Positions 8,532 to 16,102 of a stretch of 21,715 nucleotides of DNA are shown in pieces. The stretch lies in the IMG/VR virus record IMGVR_UViG_3300028925_010495, positions 1 to 21,715 of that record, one strand, 5' to 3'. Each line of letters begins with the position of its first letter. Positions within the stretch are counted from its first letter, which is position 1. This stretch comes from a virus. The notes below the pieces were generated by a model, which worked only from the letters and a program-made list of their open reading frames with translations, ran no database searches and was not told the origin of the DNA. The position numbers and the translations under genes are program-made.

Positions 8532-9641
8532 TTATTTTCTACTCTTAATTTTTAAGCCTCGTCCGTTATCCGGATTTATAGCTTTGTATTGAGTTCCTCC
8601 TTTTGATGATACTTCAGGTGTATTACGAGCAGACATATTCACGTTCTTAGTCTTTCTTAATAAATCATCAGTACCTTCTGACCTGCCTTGCTCATAAAAG
8701 TGCTTGGCAAATTTTTCAGGATTCATCGCTACTGCAAGTGCTTTGTGATACCCAACTGCATCTTGAAGTAAACCTTCTTCATTCAAGAACTTTTTTATAA
8801 AGTTTCCCGGATTAGATTGTAAACTTTTCAATTCCATTGAGTCACCCGGAGTATACGTGACACTTTTATTTTCATCAATAGAGAACTCAAAACCTTTGAA
8901 CTCGCTTCCGAAAACTTCTTCTGTCTTTTGTGTAAACCATTGAGATTTACGCTTCGCTTCCTCGTCATAAGAACTCGCTTCACTTACATATTGCTTATAG
9001 TCCTCCATTTGCTTTTGGTCTTCATCAGAAAGAGAACGCCCACTTGACTCAAGAGGAATTCTATATTTTTCTTTTTCAGACTCAAAGTAATCTTTGGCCT
9101 TAGCAATTGCTTTCTTTTTTGAGAGTTTAGCTTTTCTAACAGTTGTCTCATCGTCAAGGTCTTCATCATAAGAATAATCCATCATCATTCCATCAATGTC
9201 CTCTTCGTCAAGACCTCTTTCAGTCGCAACTAAATAGTCTCTTAAAATTTTATCAGGATTTCCACCATCAAAGTCTTTGCTTAAAGCAACAAAGTCTTCA
9301 AGACCACGTCCTGTTTCTTTTTTGTATTTATAATAAGCCGCAACATCTTCAGGTAATTCCTGACTTTCTTTACGTACTTCATTTAATTCATCTAAAGAAG
9401 TAATATCTCTATTATATCTTTCTTTCATAAACGACAGAATATTTTCTTCGTTTAGTTCAAGAGGTTTACTTAATTCTTCTTTATCCGCAATATCAGTATT
9501 AACTGTATCTGTAGGTACTGTTACGTGACCGTTATCAACTTCGTTATACTGTGCTTCGTGCTTCTCAAGTAATTCACCTTCTACTTGTTGTACTGATTTT
9601 GCTTCTGCATCATCAACTACTTTTACATTTGTGTATTCCAT
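8532..9641 (-). CDS. Candidate scaffolding protein, 369 aa
   Basis: The gene lies between portal and capsid genes, where tailed phages keep their scaffold. The product is very hydrophilic and mainly helical. It is strongly acidic over its first half (for example DYSYDEDLDDETTVRKAKL), then has lysine/glutamate-rich helices, and finishes in a short basic tail (GRGLKIKSRK). Acidic body plus basic C-terminal helix is the usual layout of scaffolds, whose tail docks on the capsid shell; this is inference from composition and position. In crAss-like phages the gene here is conserved but poorly characterised. I chose the ATG at 9641 (MEYTNVKVVDDAEAKSV). An in-frame ATG at 9704 would add 21 residues and overlap the portal gene by 35 bases, and the extra peptide is the translation of an A/T-rich leader. 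No serine protease motif was seen. Confidence 0.7.
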   Translation of the reverse strand: MEYTNVKVVDDAEAKSVQQVEGELLEKHEAQYNEVDNGHVTVPTDTVNTDIADKEELSKPLELNEENILSFMKERYNRDITSLDELNEVRKESQELPEDVAAYYKYKKETGRGLEDFVALSKDFDGGNPDKILRDYLVATERGLDEEDIDGMMMDYSYDEDLDDETTVRKAKLSKKKAIAKAKDYFESEKEKYRIPLESSGRSLSDEDQKQMEDYKQYVSEASSYDEEAKRKSQWFTQKTEEVFGSEFKGFEFSIDENKSVTYTPGDSMELKSLQSNPGNFIKKFLNEEGLLQDAVGYHKALAVAMNPEKFAKHFYEQGRSEGTDDLLRKTKNVNMSARNTPEVSSKGGTQYKAINPDNGRGLKIKSRK

Positions 9642-9669
9642 ATGATTTTGATTTAATTTAATTTTAATT

Positions 9670-12105
9670 TTATCTTGGACTAAACTCTGACAAATCAAAT
9701 CCATCTAAACTATCCTCGTTTGATTCAAAACTCATTGGAGGTAAGTTATTTTTTCTTTGATTAATCAATTTACTTTGTTCAGTATTCTGTTGGCTAATTC
9801 GTGAAGCCTTTCCTACTTCTCTTTCATCTTCTCTTTTTGACAAAGCATCTACTTCCATTCCACGCAACTGCATATTCATTTCAAACTCTTTATCCATTAA
9901 CATAGATTTTAATTCAGCTTCCTGTTGCATTTTCTGCATCATTCCTTGAATCTCAGCTTGTTTGATTTGCATCTTAGCTTGAGTTTCCATCTGTAATTGT
10001 TGCATTGCCATTTCACCGGCTTGTGCTTGCATTGCTTGTGCTGATTGTGCTTGTGCTGCTTGTGCTTCTTTTGCTTGTTTTTGTTCTCGTTCTTGTTTAG
10101 CTTGTCGCTTAACTTTAAGAAGTTGATTAGCAAGTTTAAGATTTTTTAATTCTCTTATATCAATAGCATCTTCAAGATTAATATCTCCTTTAGATAAAGC
10201 CATTTGAATATTCTGCTCAAGTTGTGACCTTTGTTCTTCATCAGGTGCTACTTCGATAAAAATTCCAAAGTCATAAATATATAAATCTGAAATCTCATTA
10301 AGTATACTTACGTTGTACTTTCCAATTTTATTAACAAAGTCATCTTTAAAATCTGCATACTGTAATATATCCGAAACTCTATATGTTAATGCTTCAGCAA
10401 TAGTTCTATACATATATAAACTTCCGTCTAATATATGTCGAGTTGCAGTATTAGAATTTAATGCTGCTAACTTCTGTACACCAACTAAAGAATTAGGGTC
10501 AGGTTTACTACCATCCCTCGCTTCATTTAAGCCTGTTACAGACCTTATCATATCCATATAATGATTATAGTTACCTATAAGCATTTGTGTCTTTCCTGCT
10601 CCTGAGTTAGAGTTTAACTGTGTGATAGGAACTCTTGCTTGATTGTATTCACCATCACCTGTATAGCTTCTACCAATAACACTACCTGTTTGGAAGTATA
10701 ATCGTAAAGCATCTTCAGGATTATAAGCATTACCCGTACCAAGGTCAACCTCGTTTAAACCATCTGCATCAATAAAGACACCGTCAGGTACTACTTTAGA
10801 TATTACTTGTTGTAATTTAAGATGTGTAATTTGAATAAGGTCAGCGAATGGTATCATTCTTCTAACCAAAGATTCTATTACTCCTTTGTACATACGAGGT
10901 GCACAAGCTACATAATTAGGTATTGCGTGCTGAGATGAAGACTTTGGTCTTACCATATTCTCTGCTAACTCCCACTTTAATAAGTAGTTAGTTCCCATTA
11001 CCATTACTCCTTCATACCATACATCAATAGTCTTAGAAATTTTTTCATAACTACCTTCATCCATCATCTCTTCAGATGGATTGAATTCGTCAGTTTTCTC
11101 AACCATTCTTATGTTACCACTATCTTTTATTTTTTTCTTGTAAGTAAAAGTTTTAGTAGTTTTATAATTGAAATACATTAATGTTACAGTATCTCTATAA
11201 AAAATATCGTTGTTGTAATATTGTGCTACATTATAATAGTCATACCAACTTTGTCCACTTTTTGCAATCTCTTCTAAATCTAAATTAGTAAGTGTTGGTT
11301 TTATTTTTTTAAGTTCTATGATATTCATAGTCTTAATTTCTCCCCAATAAAAACAATCTTTAAAGTGTGGGTCTTCAGTATAACTGTATACCACATTTGC
11401 AGGGTCTACATATTTAACTTCGACACCTGAACCCGGAAGAAACTCGTGCTTAGCAACTGAAATACCTATTACAGTAAGGTCATAATCTAAACGTTTTCGT
11501 AAATCAAAATAATGATTTTCTTCAAGTATAGTATTAATAGCTTCTTCTTCTGCTATTTCTATAGCAGGTTTGTACTTAAGTTGCATATATAATGACAACT
11601 CTTCATCTGTTGTTGGCAAATCTTCAGGATTAACTGAAAAAGGATTAGCACCTGTTTTCTTAGCAACTATGTCTAATACAGGTTTAGCAATCATCTGTCC
11701 CTCAATGAGGTCTTGAAACTTGCTTCGTCTTGCTTGAGACATTGCATCTTGTGCAAAAGCCTTTACTTTAAATAATCTATCAGACATCCCATTTACTACA
11801 ATGTCTACGAACTTGGGCATAACAGGAACAGGTGTCCAATCTAAATTTAGATAAGACAGGTCGCCATCAACCGCTAACTCGTTTTTATATTTACCAACAG
11901 ACTGCTCGCCACGGGCGTAAAGTCTAAGCCTATGGAAACTTCTCCATTGGTCATAGAATCTACATTGTGCTCCGTCCTTTTTGAACCATTCATATTGAAT
12001 AGCTTGTCCGATTTGAATACCGAACTCATCTGATGCTTTTTCTGCATCAGAAACAAACTGACTTGGGAAGCCTGCCGATGTTATGTTTACTTTAACATCT
12101 ATCAT
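9670..12105 (-). CDS. Portal protein
   Basis: This 811-residue protein should form the dodecameric ring at one capsid vertex through which DNA is packaged and ejected. The N-terminal region holds SYLNLDWTPVPVMPKFVDIV and VNGMSDRLFKVKA, which I recall as a hallmark of crAss-like portals. Internal features such as LLKWELAENMVRP, IESLVRRMIPFADLIQITHL and SVTGLNEARDGSKPD match the wing/stem/crown order of large portals; the stretch from about residue 395 to 530 probably includes the stem helices. From about residue 664 to 775 the chain becomes a glutamine-, alanine- and methionine-rich coiled coil, ending in an acidic tail (SNEDSLDGFDLSEF). The ATG overlaps the terminase stop as ATGA, so the two packaging-motor parts are translationally coupled. 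Assignment is firm from context and recalled sequence. Confidence 0.88.
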   Translation of the reverse strand: MIDVKVNITSAGFPSQFVSDAEKASDEFGIQIGQAIQYEWFKKDGAQCRFYDQWRSFHRLRLYARGEQSVGKYKNELAVDGDLSYLNLDWTPVPVMPKFVDIVVNGMSDRLFKVKAFAQDAMSQARRSKFQDLIEGQMIAKPVLDIVAKKTGANPFSVNPEDLPTTDEELSLYMQLKYKPAIEIAEEEAINTILEENHYFDLRKRLDYDLTVIGISVAKHEFLPGSGVEVKYVDPANVVYSYTEDPHFKDCFYWGEIKTMNIIELKKIKPTLTNLDLEEIAKSGQSWYDYYNVAQYYNNDIFYRDTVTLMYFNYKTTKTFTYKKKIKDSGNIRMVEKTDEFNPSEEMMDEGSYEKISKTIDVWYEGVMVMGTNYLLKWELAENMVRPKSSSQHAIPNYVACAPRMYKGVIESLVRRMIPFADLIQITHLKLQQVISKVVPDGVFIDADGLNEVDLGTGNAYNPEDALRLYFQTGSVIGRSYTGDGEYNQARVPITQLNSNSGAGKTQMLIGNYNHYMDMIRSVTGLNEARDGSKPDPNSLVGVQKLAALNSNTATRHILDGSLYMYRTIAEALTYRVSDILQYADFKDDFVNKIGKYNVSILNEISDLYIYDFGIFIEVAPDEEQRSQLEQNIQMALSKGDINLEDAIDIRELKNLKLANQLLKVKRQAKQEREQKQAKEAQAAQAQSAQAMQAQAGEMAMQQLQMETQAKMQIKQAEIQGMMQKMQQEAELKSMLMDKEFEMNMQLRGMEVDALSKREDEREVGKASRISQQNTEQSKLINQRKNNLPPMSFESNEDSLDGFDLSEFSPR
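9780..10116 (-). repeat. Low-complexity Gln/Ala/Met tract encoding the portal C-terminal coiled coil
   Basis: Degenerate short repeats around CAAGCACAAG encode AQAAQAQSAQAMQAQAG and the following Q/M-rich helix. The density of near-identical hexamers is highest between about 10015 and 10085. Such tracts can change length by slippage, so portal tail length may vary between relatives. Confidence 0.6.
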
Positions 12106-14330
12106 CTAATAATTTCGCTTATGTTCCCTTTGTTATTATACCTCGCAAAGTTAATGTTTATTTTTGATTGTTTTTTCTCAGGTTGATAAAGATGTTTTTG
12201 AGTTGCCATTATAGCTAAACCGGACGATATACTTGCATCAAACTTAGTTCTATTGCTAATATCAAACTTTGCCCAATCCTCTAATGTTCTTACAAACGGC
12301 ATCGTACCAATATCATCATTATCTAAAAAACCTACATATTGTTCTATATAAGATTCTATAGCAGAAGCGTGTGCCTGCTTAACTGCTTCACTTGAATTGG
12401 GTATACCACCTAACTCTCGTTCAGTTTTAGATAATTTCGTAAATTGTTTATCAGGTCTATTCACACTAAATCCTCTATATCCTCTGTTTTTAAAATGATA
12501 TAATAATCTTGGTTTATTATTTTCTACTAATATAGGCATTCCATAAAAAACACAAGCCATTAATACCTCTTCAAAAAATATTTCTGCAGTTTGTGGACGT
12601 GCAACATATTCTAAAAAGAATTCATTACTTGGAGCATCATCCATATTAAACTTAGTTAATCCGTGCAAAGAACCATTAGAACCTCCTCCTCCAACTGTTC
12701 CTGAAATATCATAACTATCACATCCAAATGCTCCTATGTGTTCATTACCGGGATACTTAATTCCATTTTTTACTATAACTCTATTTTGTAAGTCTCTCTT
12801 AGGAGTCCAACTAACTATAAACCTACCATTTTTATTAGGACTCATTATAACTTTACTATCTCTAATACCATCTTGCCAATTAAAACTACATCTCGTAGTG
12901 TGATGTTCAGTTACAAGTGTGTCATTAAAATCTACTTGCTGATATATTCTTGTAAGATTAAAAAGAGATTGTTTGCTTTCATCTCTAAATGCGTGAGATT
13001 CAGTTCTTGGGAATTGTCTGTAATATTCATTTAATGCATCTGCATCATTTTGTAATGAGTCTACTTCATCTTGCCAATAATCAATTGCTCCTTTATGAAT
13101 TAACTCATCATCAATTCCAAGTATTGGAGACTTAGGAGTTTTAAAAACAGGCATTCCAAACTTATCTATAAAACCTTCCATATTCCATTCCATAGGAATA
13201 AAAAGATTATACAATCCGCTTTTGGTTTGCCCATTGGCATTCCTTTTATCTGCGTTTGAATCGTCATAAAGTTTTTTAAAGTTATCTCCACCTTTGCTCA
13301 AAGCATTAGAGGTAGAACCCATCATACATTTACCAATAATTTTACTACCTAATCTTAAACACGTTTTAGTAACACGCCAATTGTTTAAAATATTATTTGG
13401 TTTAATCCATTTACCACTCTCATCGTGAACTAATAATAATAATTTCTCTCCATCATAAGAGTTATCATCTGTATTTTTCCAATCTATTGTAGTGTCAAGA
13501 CCTTGAATGTCATTGTTAGCTACAGTAGTCATATTTTTTTTAGTAATTTTTGCAGCAGGAACTCTAAAAGCTAATTCTGTTTTAGGTTTATCCATACCAT
13601 CTTGCACAGGTTTAAAGAAAAAAGGAAGTCTATTTGCAATAGGAACAACTTTATCAGTAAACATTTTTTTTGCATCCCCTCCTGTTTTAGAAAGTATACC
13701 AACTCGTGCATCTTTTACAAGTGTACCTGTATTGACACACTCTTCACTACCCATATAAGAAAATCCTGAACGCCTAATTTTTAAATAACATATCCCAAAA
13801 CTTCTTTTATCTGCTCTACAAGCTTCCCAATAAATATAAAATATTCTATTTGCTTCCCTATAGTCAGGATATCCAATATCAATATTTGTCCATTGTATGT
13901 ACATATAATGCCCACCTGTAATATAAGTAGACTTACCATTGCTCATAAAGAAAATCCCTTCTTCTCTTCGGTCAAATTCTTCTTCAATGTAATCTACCCA
14001 TCGTTCTTTAAAATCAGAAGGCTTATCATTCCATTGAAATATAGATTGTATTTTTTGTAGTTCGTTTGGAAGATTAGTTCTTTCCCAATATTGTTCTTCT
14101 TTTTTCTTGTGTCTTTGAAGACACTTTTTAGGTTCAAGAGGTAAGCCTATTTTTAAACCTTGTATATCTAAAATTTCTCCTATCTGACCTGTCTTTGAAA
14201 TTACTACAAAATTATATTTTTGGTCATATCCATACACCCAAGACTTAGCTTTGTTTTTAATGCTAAGTACTTTTTTAGGTATGTAGTTTTCTACTACTTT
14301 ATATAAATTATTTTGACCTTCGTTCTGCAA
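12102..14330 (-). CDS. terL: Terminase large subunit (packaging ATPase and nuclease)
   Basis: This 742-residue protein should drive ATP-dependent genome packaging and cut the DNA. The ATPase domain shows a variant Walker A (KIRRSGFS, residues 184-191), Walker B with catalytic acid (LLLLVHDE, 297-304) and a coupling motif (MMGSTSN, 337-342). The nuclease domain, RNase H-like, has GCDSYD with Asp538, LVEN with Glu603 and FDAS with Asp698, the usual acidic triad spacing. The form HIGAFGCDSYDISG resembles crAss-like terminases. The start is a TTG at 14330: there is no in-frame ATG before Met129, which would remove conserved N-terminal sequence, and the upstream frame closes at 14397-14399. The start overlaps the 92-residue gene by 23 bases, and the TGA stop overlaps the portal ATG (ATGA). 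Assignment is very secure; the exact start is less so. Confidence 0.93.
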   Translation of the reverse strand: MQNEGQNNLYKVVENYIPKKVLSIKNKAKSWVYGYDQKYNFVVISKTGQIGEILDIQGLKIGLPLEPKKCLQRHKKKEEQYWERTNLPNELQKIQSIFQWNDKPSDFKERWVDYIEEEFDRREEGIFFMSNGKSTYITGGHYMYIQWTNIDIGYPDYREANRIFYIYWEACRADKRSFGICYLKIRRSGFSYMGSEECVNTGTLVKDARVGILSKTGGDAKKMFTDKVVPIANRLPFFFKPVQDGMDKPKTELAFRVPAAKITKKNMTTVANNDIQGLDTTIDWKNTDDNSYDGEKLLLLVHDESGKWIKPNNILNNWRVTKTCLRLGSKIIGKCMMGSTSNALSKGGDNFKKLYDDSNADKRNANGQTKSGLYNLFIPMEWNMEGFIDKFGMPVFKTPKSPILGIDDELIHKGAIDYWQDEVDSLQNDADALNEYYRQFPRTESHAFRDESKQSLFNLTRIYQQVDFNDTLVTEHHTTRCSFNWQDGIRDSKVIMSPNKNGRFIVSWTPKRDLQNRVIVKNGIKYPGNEHIGAFGCDSYDISGTVGGGGSNGSLHGLTKFNMDDAPSNEFFLEYVARPQTAEIFFEEVLMACVFYGMPILVENNKPRLLYHFKNRGYRGFSVNRPDKQFTKLSKTERELGGIPNSSEAVKQAHASAIESYIEQYVGFLDNDDIGTMPFVRTLEDWAKFDISNRTKFDASISSGLAIMATQKHLYQPEKKQSKININFARYNNKGNISEIIR

Positions 14331-14586
14331 ATCCTTGTTTCGTATCAGTTCTACTTGCTCCTTGTTCAGAAATTTTGATAGCCTCTCCTTCAGCTTCTAT
14401 TCTACTTAAGATTTCAAATGCATCAAATATTGCTAACTTTTTTGTAGCCGCTGCATTCTTTAATCTATCTGCAGATAATTCATCTTCAGGGTCGTGTTTA
14501 ATAATTTCTTCTTTTGCAACTTTTATTAATTGCTCTACCGCCCTATGACCTGCTTCAATTATTTTTAACTTTATTTTTTTATTCAT
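14308..14586 (-). CDS. Small helical protein, small terminase candidate
   Basis: The 92-residue product is nearly all predicted helix, with a basic N-terminus (MNKKIKLKIIEAG) and a central section DPEDELSADRLKNAAATKK followed by LAIFDAFEILSRIEAEGEAI. I recall similar small proteins just upstream of terminase genes in marine phages, usually unnamed. Position and size fit a small terminase subunit, which recognises phage DNA and stimulates the large subunit, but no helix-turn-helix could be confidently drawn, so this is inference. The gene overlaps the oxygenase stop by ATGA and the terminase start by 23 bases, so it is translated as part of the same coupled chain. The basic end (AERRSK) lies within the overlap with terL. 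An alternative is a packaging-linked chaperone or regulator. Confidence 0.7.
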   Translation of the reverse strand: MNKKIKLKIIEAGHRAVEQLIKVAKEEIIKHDPEDELSADRLKNAAATKKLAIFDAFEILSRIEAEGEAIKISEQGASRTDTKQGFAERRSK

Positions 14587-15053
14587 TTATTTTCTTTTAA
14601 AAAACAAACTTGAATTAATCTTGCGTTTTCTGCAGAACCATAATTGTCAAATATATTTCTTGAATGATATAAGTCAGATGGAAATACAACTAATCTATTA
14701 TACTTTGCTTTTAATATACAACTTTTTTTTCCTTTGTAATATAAAGTTGTTCCATCTTCTTCAGGATGCTTTTCGTTTAAATACAATATAGCCGTTAAAT
14801 CACCCATCATCTCATCAGTATGAATATAATTTGGTTCATCTTGATAGATTGGAGACCTTCTTGCAAAGTTTAAGTCAGGTGAATAATTAGGATATTTAAT
14901 TAATAAAAAATCTACTAACTCATCACGACCTCTTGCTTGTACATTCTTAAAAGTATCTTCACCTAATAGAATATCTTCAAAGCCTTTTTTTAAAATGTCT
15001 TTTTTGTAGGAGTCAACATTTTTAATAACATTATTATAAATTCCTACATTCAT
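14583..15053 (-). CDS. 2-oxoglutarate/Fe(II)-dependent oxygenase
   Basis: The 156-residue protein carries the facial triad of the 2OG-Fe(II) oxygenase (prolyl 4-hydroxylase-like) superfamily. His78 and Asp80 lie in NYIHTDEMMGDLTAILYL, His130 in FPSDLYHSRN, and Arg145 in NARLIQVCFL is the probable 2-oxoglutarate anchor. The strand GTTLYY and the RLVVFPSDLYH turn are typical of the double-stranded beta-helix core. Such enzymes use oxygen and 2-oxoglutarate to hydroxylate proteins, nucleic acids or small molecules; the substrate cannot be told from sequence. The length is a minimal catalytic domain. It is wedged between the GroES-like gene and the small terminase candidate with ATGA overlaps at both ends, so it is expressed with packaging genes. 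A virion or chaperone substrate is therefore possible, but DNA repair or host targets are alternatives. Confidence 0.88.
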   Translation of the reverse strand: MNVGIYNNVIKNVDSYKKDILKKGFEDILLGEDTFKNVQARGRDELVDFLLIKYPNYSPDLNFARRSPIYQDEPNYIHTDEMMGDLTAILYLNEKHPEEDGTTLYYKGKKSCILKAKYNRLVVFPSDLYHSRNIFDNYGSAENARLIQVCFLKENK

Positions 15054-15613
15054 AATTTAAGTGTAATTTGATGGTCATATATTCTATATAACTTCTCTCC
15101 ATTTACTTCAAACTCATATTCACTTTCAGGCTGAAAAGAAACTTTGTCTCCTTTCTTAATTCCTTTACTCATTAAATATTTATTTGGATATTTCATTACA
15201 CCAACTAAAGGTTCTTCACTTACATTTTTATAAATATAAGAGTCAGTTGTAGGAATAGGTTTAACAAAACAATACCTATCATAGGTATGCCATTCTGTTC
15301 CATCGTGATATAAAAAATATTGGTCAGGTTCTATAAAGAATAAATTATCTTTAAAGAAACTTCTACCGCTTCTTCTATTACCTTTAATGTCATTGTAGAA
15401 TTTGAATACATTATGATGCACAAGAAGTGTGTCACCCTTTTTTACAGGGCCTTCATAACTTAGTGGAAGTTCTATTACTGTTGCTTCTCTATTTGAAAAC
15501 TTATGGTCTTCCTCAGAAGTACTTGTAATAAAATCAATCCCACCTATATCTTTTGTATTATTATATCGTTTCCCCTTTACAGGTTCGACTATAAAAAAGA
15601 ATGGTGATTGCAT
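15050..15613 (-). CDS. Tandem GroES-like (co-chaperonin fold) protein candidate
   Basis: The 187-residue product seems to hold two copies of a GroES-type beta-barrel pattern. The first has an opening strand (FFFIVEPVKGKR), a GGIDF turn at 24-28 like the GroES mobile-loop GGIVL, and then ATVIELP...GPVKKGDTLLVHHNVF (44-70) and LFFIEPDQYFLY. The second has YCFVKPIP (114-121), EPLVGVMKYP, GIKKGDKVSF (151-160) and the closing FEVNGEKLYRIYDHQITLKL (168-187). This parallels GroES 'RVIVKR... GEVLAVG... VKVGDIVIF... EEVLIMSESDILAIV'. Phages such as T4 (gp31) supply their own co-chaperonin for capsid folding; a like role is inference. Only the first half has a mobile-loop-like segment. Its TGA overlaps the oxygenase ATG (ATGA). 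If not a co-chaperonin, it may be a structural protein using the same fold. Confidence 0.65.
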   Translation of the reverse strand: MQSPFFFIVEPVKGKRYNNTKDIGGIDFITSTSEEDHKFSNREATVIELPLSYEGPVKKGDTLLVHHNVFKFYNDIKGNRRSGRSFFKDNLFFIEPDQYFLYHDGTEWHTYDRYCFVKPIPTTDSYIYKNVSEEPLVGVMKYPNKYLMSKGIKKGDKVSFQPESEYEFEVNGEKLYRIYDHQITLKL

Positions 15614-15627
15614 TTGATTTCATTTAA

Positions 15628-15867
15628 TTAAAAATTTATGTTATACTCAATAGACACAGGCATATTAGAACTAAATTCTTTCCACAATAAAATTTCATCA
15701 ATCTCTTCAGTAACGCTTTTTTCAATCCATATTTTTACAGATTTAGTTTGAGCATCAAAACGTATAAGATGTATCTTATGAGAGTTTCCTAAAATTTCTT
15801 GTCCTACTATGTAGTGCATAGCACCTGATTTATAATCAGGCCCTATAGAGATTTTTCTAATGTCCAT
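15628..15867 (-). CDS. Small protein of unknown function, 79 aa
   Basis: I do not recognise a named family. The product starts MDIRKISIGPDYKSGAMHYI and has alternating polar and hydrophobic residues suggesting a compact beta-sheet followed by a helix: KIHLIRFDAQTKSVKIWIEK, then EEIDEILLWKEFSSN. No cysteines, signal peptide or membrane segment are present. The ATG follows the stop of the 74-residue gene by nine bases, and the next gene starts 14 bases past its TAA, so it belongs to the same transcript. Similar short proteins recur in marine phage late regions in my memory, without a role. Position between fibre genes and packaging genes does not discriminate between a minor virion part and an accessory factor. 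Confidence 0.65.
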   Translation of the reverse strand: MDIRKISIGPDYKSGAMHYIVGQEILGNSHKIHLIRFDAQTKSVKIWIEKSVTEEIDEILLWKEFSSNMPVSIEYNINF

Positions 15868-15876
15868 TAGGTTTTT

Positions 15877-16101
15877 TTAAGGAACTAATGTAGAAGAAAT
15901 AACACCTGCGTTAGATATTGATAACTTGTACACACTTCCATTGGGAGATTTAAGCTTAACATCGTGTTGATTAACTCCAAGTGTTAAGATGTCACTAAGA
16001 ATATAATTCTTAGTAACACCCTCATTTGTCATTTCAGAACCTATAACCTTATCAGTAAGAGAAGGTGCAGTATCTGTTGCGTATGTGCTTATTCTTGCCA
16101 T
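15877..16101 (-). CDS. Small tail-fibre-like protein, 74 aa
   Basis: The product begins MARISTYATDTAPSLTDKVI and contains EGVTKNYILSDIL, a form I associate with N-terminal pieces of phage fibre or appendage proteins in marine Bacteroidota phages. The rest, VKLKSPNGSVYKLSISNAG, reads as a short beta-hairpin unit. At this size it may be a trimerising or capping subunit for the fibre encoded upstream, but that is inference. The ATG sits one base after the TAA of the 85-residue gene (TAA-T-ATG), so translation is probably coupled. No membrane segment or enzymatic motif is present. Confidence 0.65.
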   Translation of the reverse strand: MARISTYATDTAPSLTDKVIGSEMTNEGVTKNYILSDILTLGVNQHDVKLKSPNGSVYKLSISNAGVISSTLVP

Positions 16102-16102
16102 A

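Noticed and set aside
8532-9704. Longer scaffold frame starting at the ATG at 9704
   Set aside because: It would overlap the portal gene by 35 bases, and the added residues (KIKIKLNQNH) come from an A/T-rich leader. The ATG at 9641 fits the style of the other genes.
13749-13797. Terminase with a broken ATPase because the standard GxxxxGK[ST] is absent
   Set aside because: KIRRSGFS is of the [K/R]xRxxG[x][S/T] type used by many terminases, and Walker B, the coupling motif and the nuclease acids are intact.
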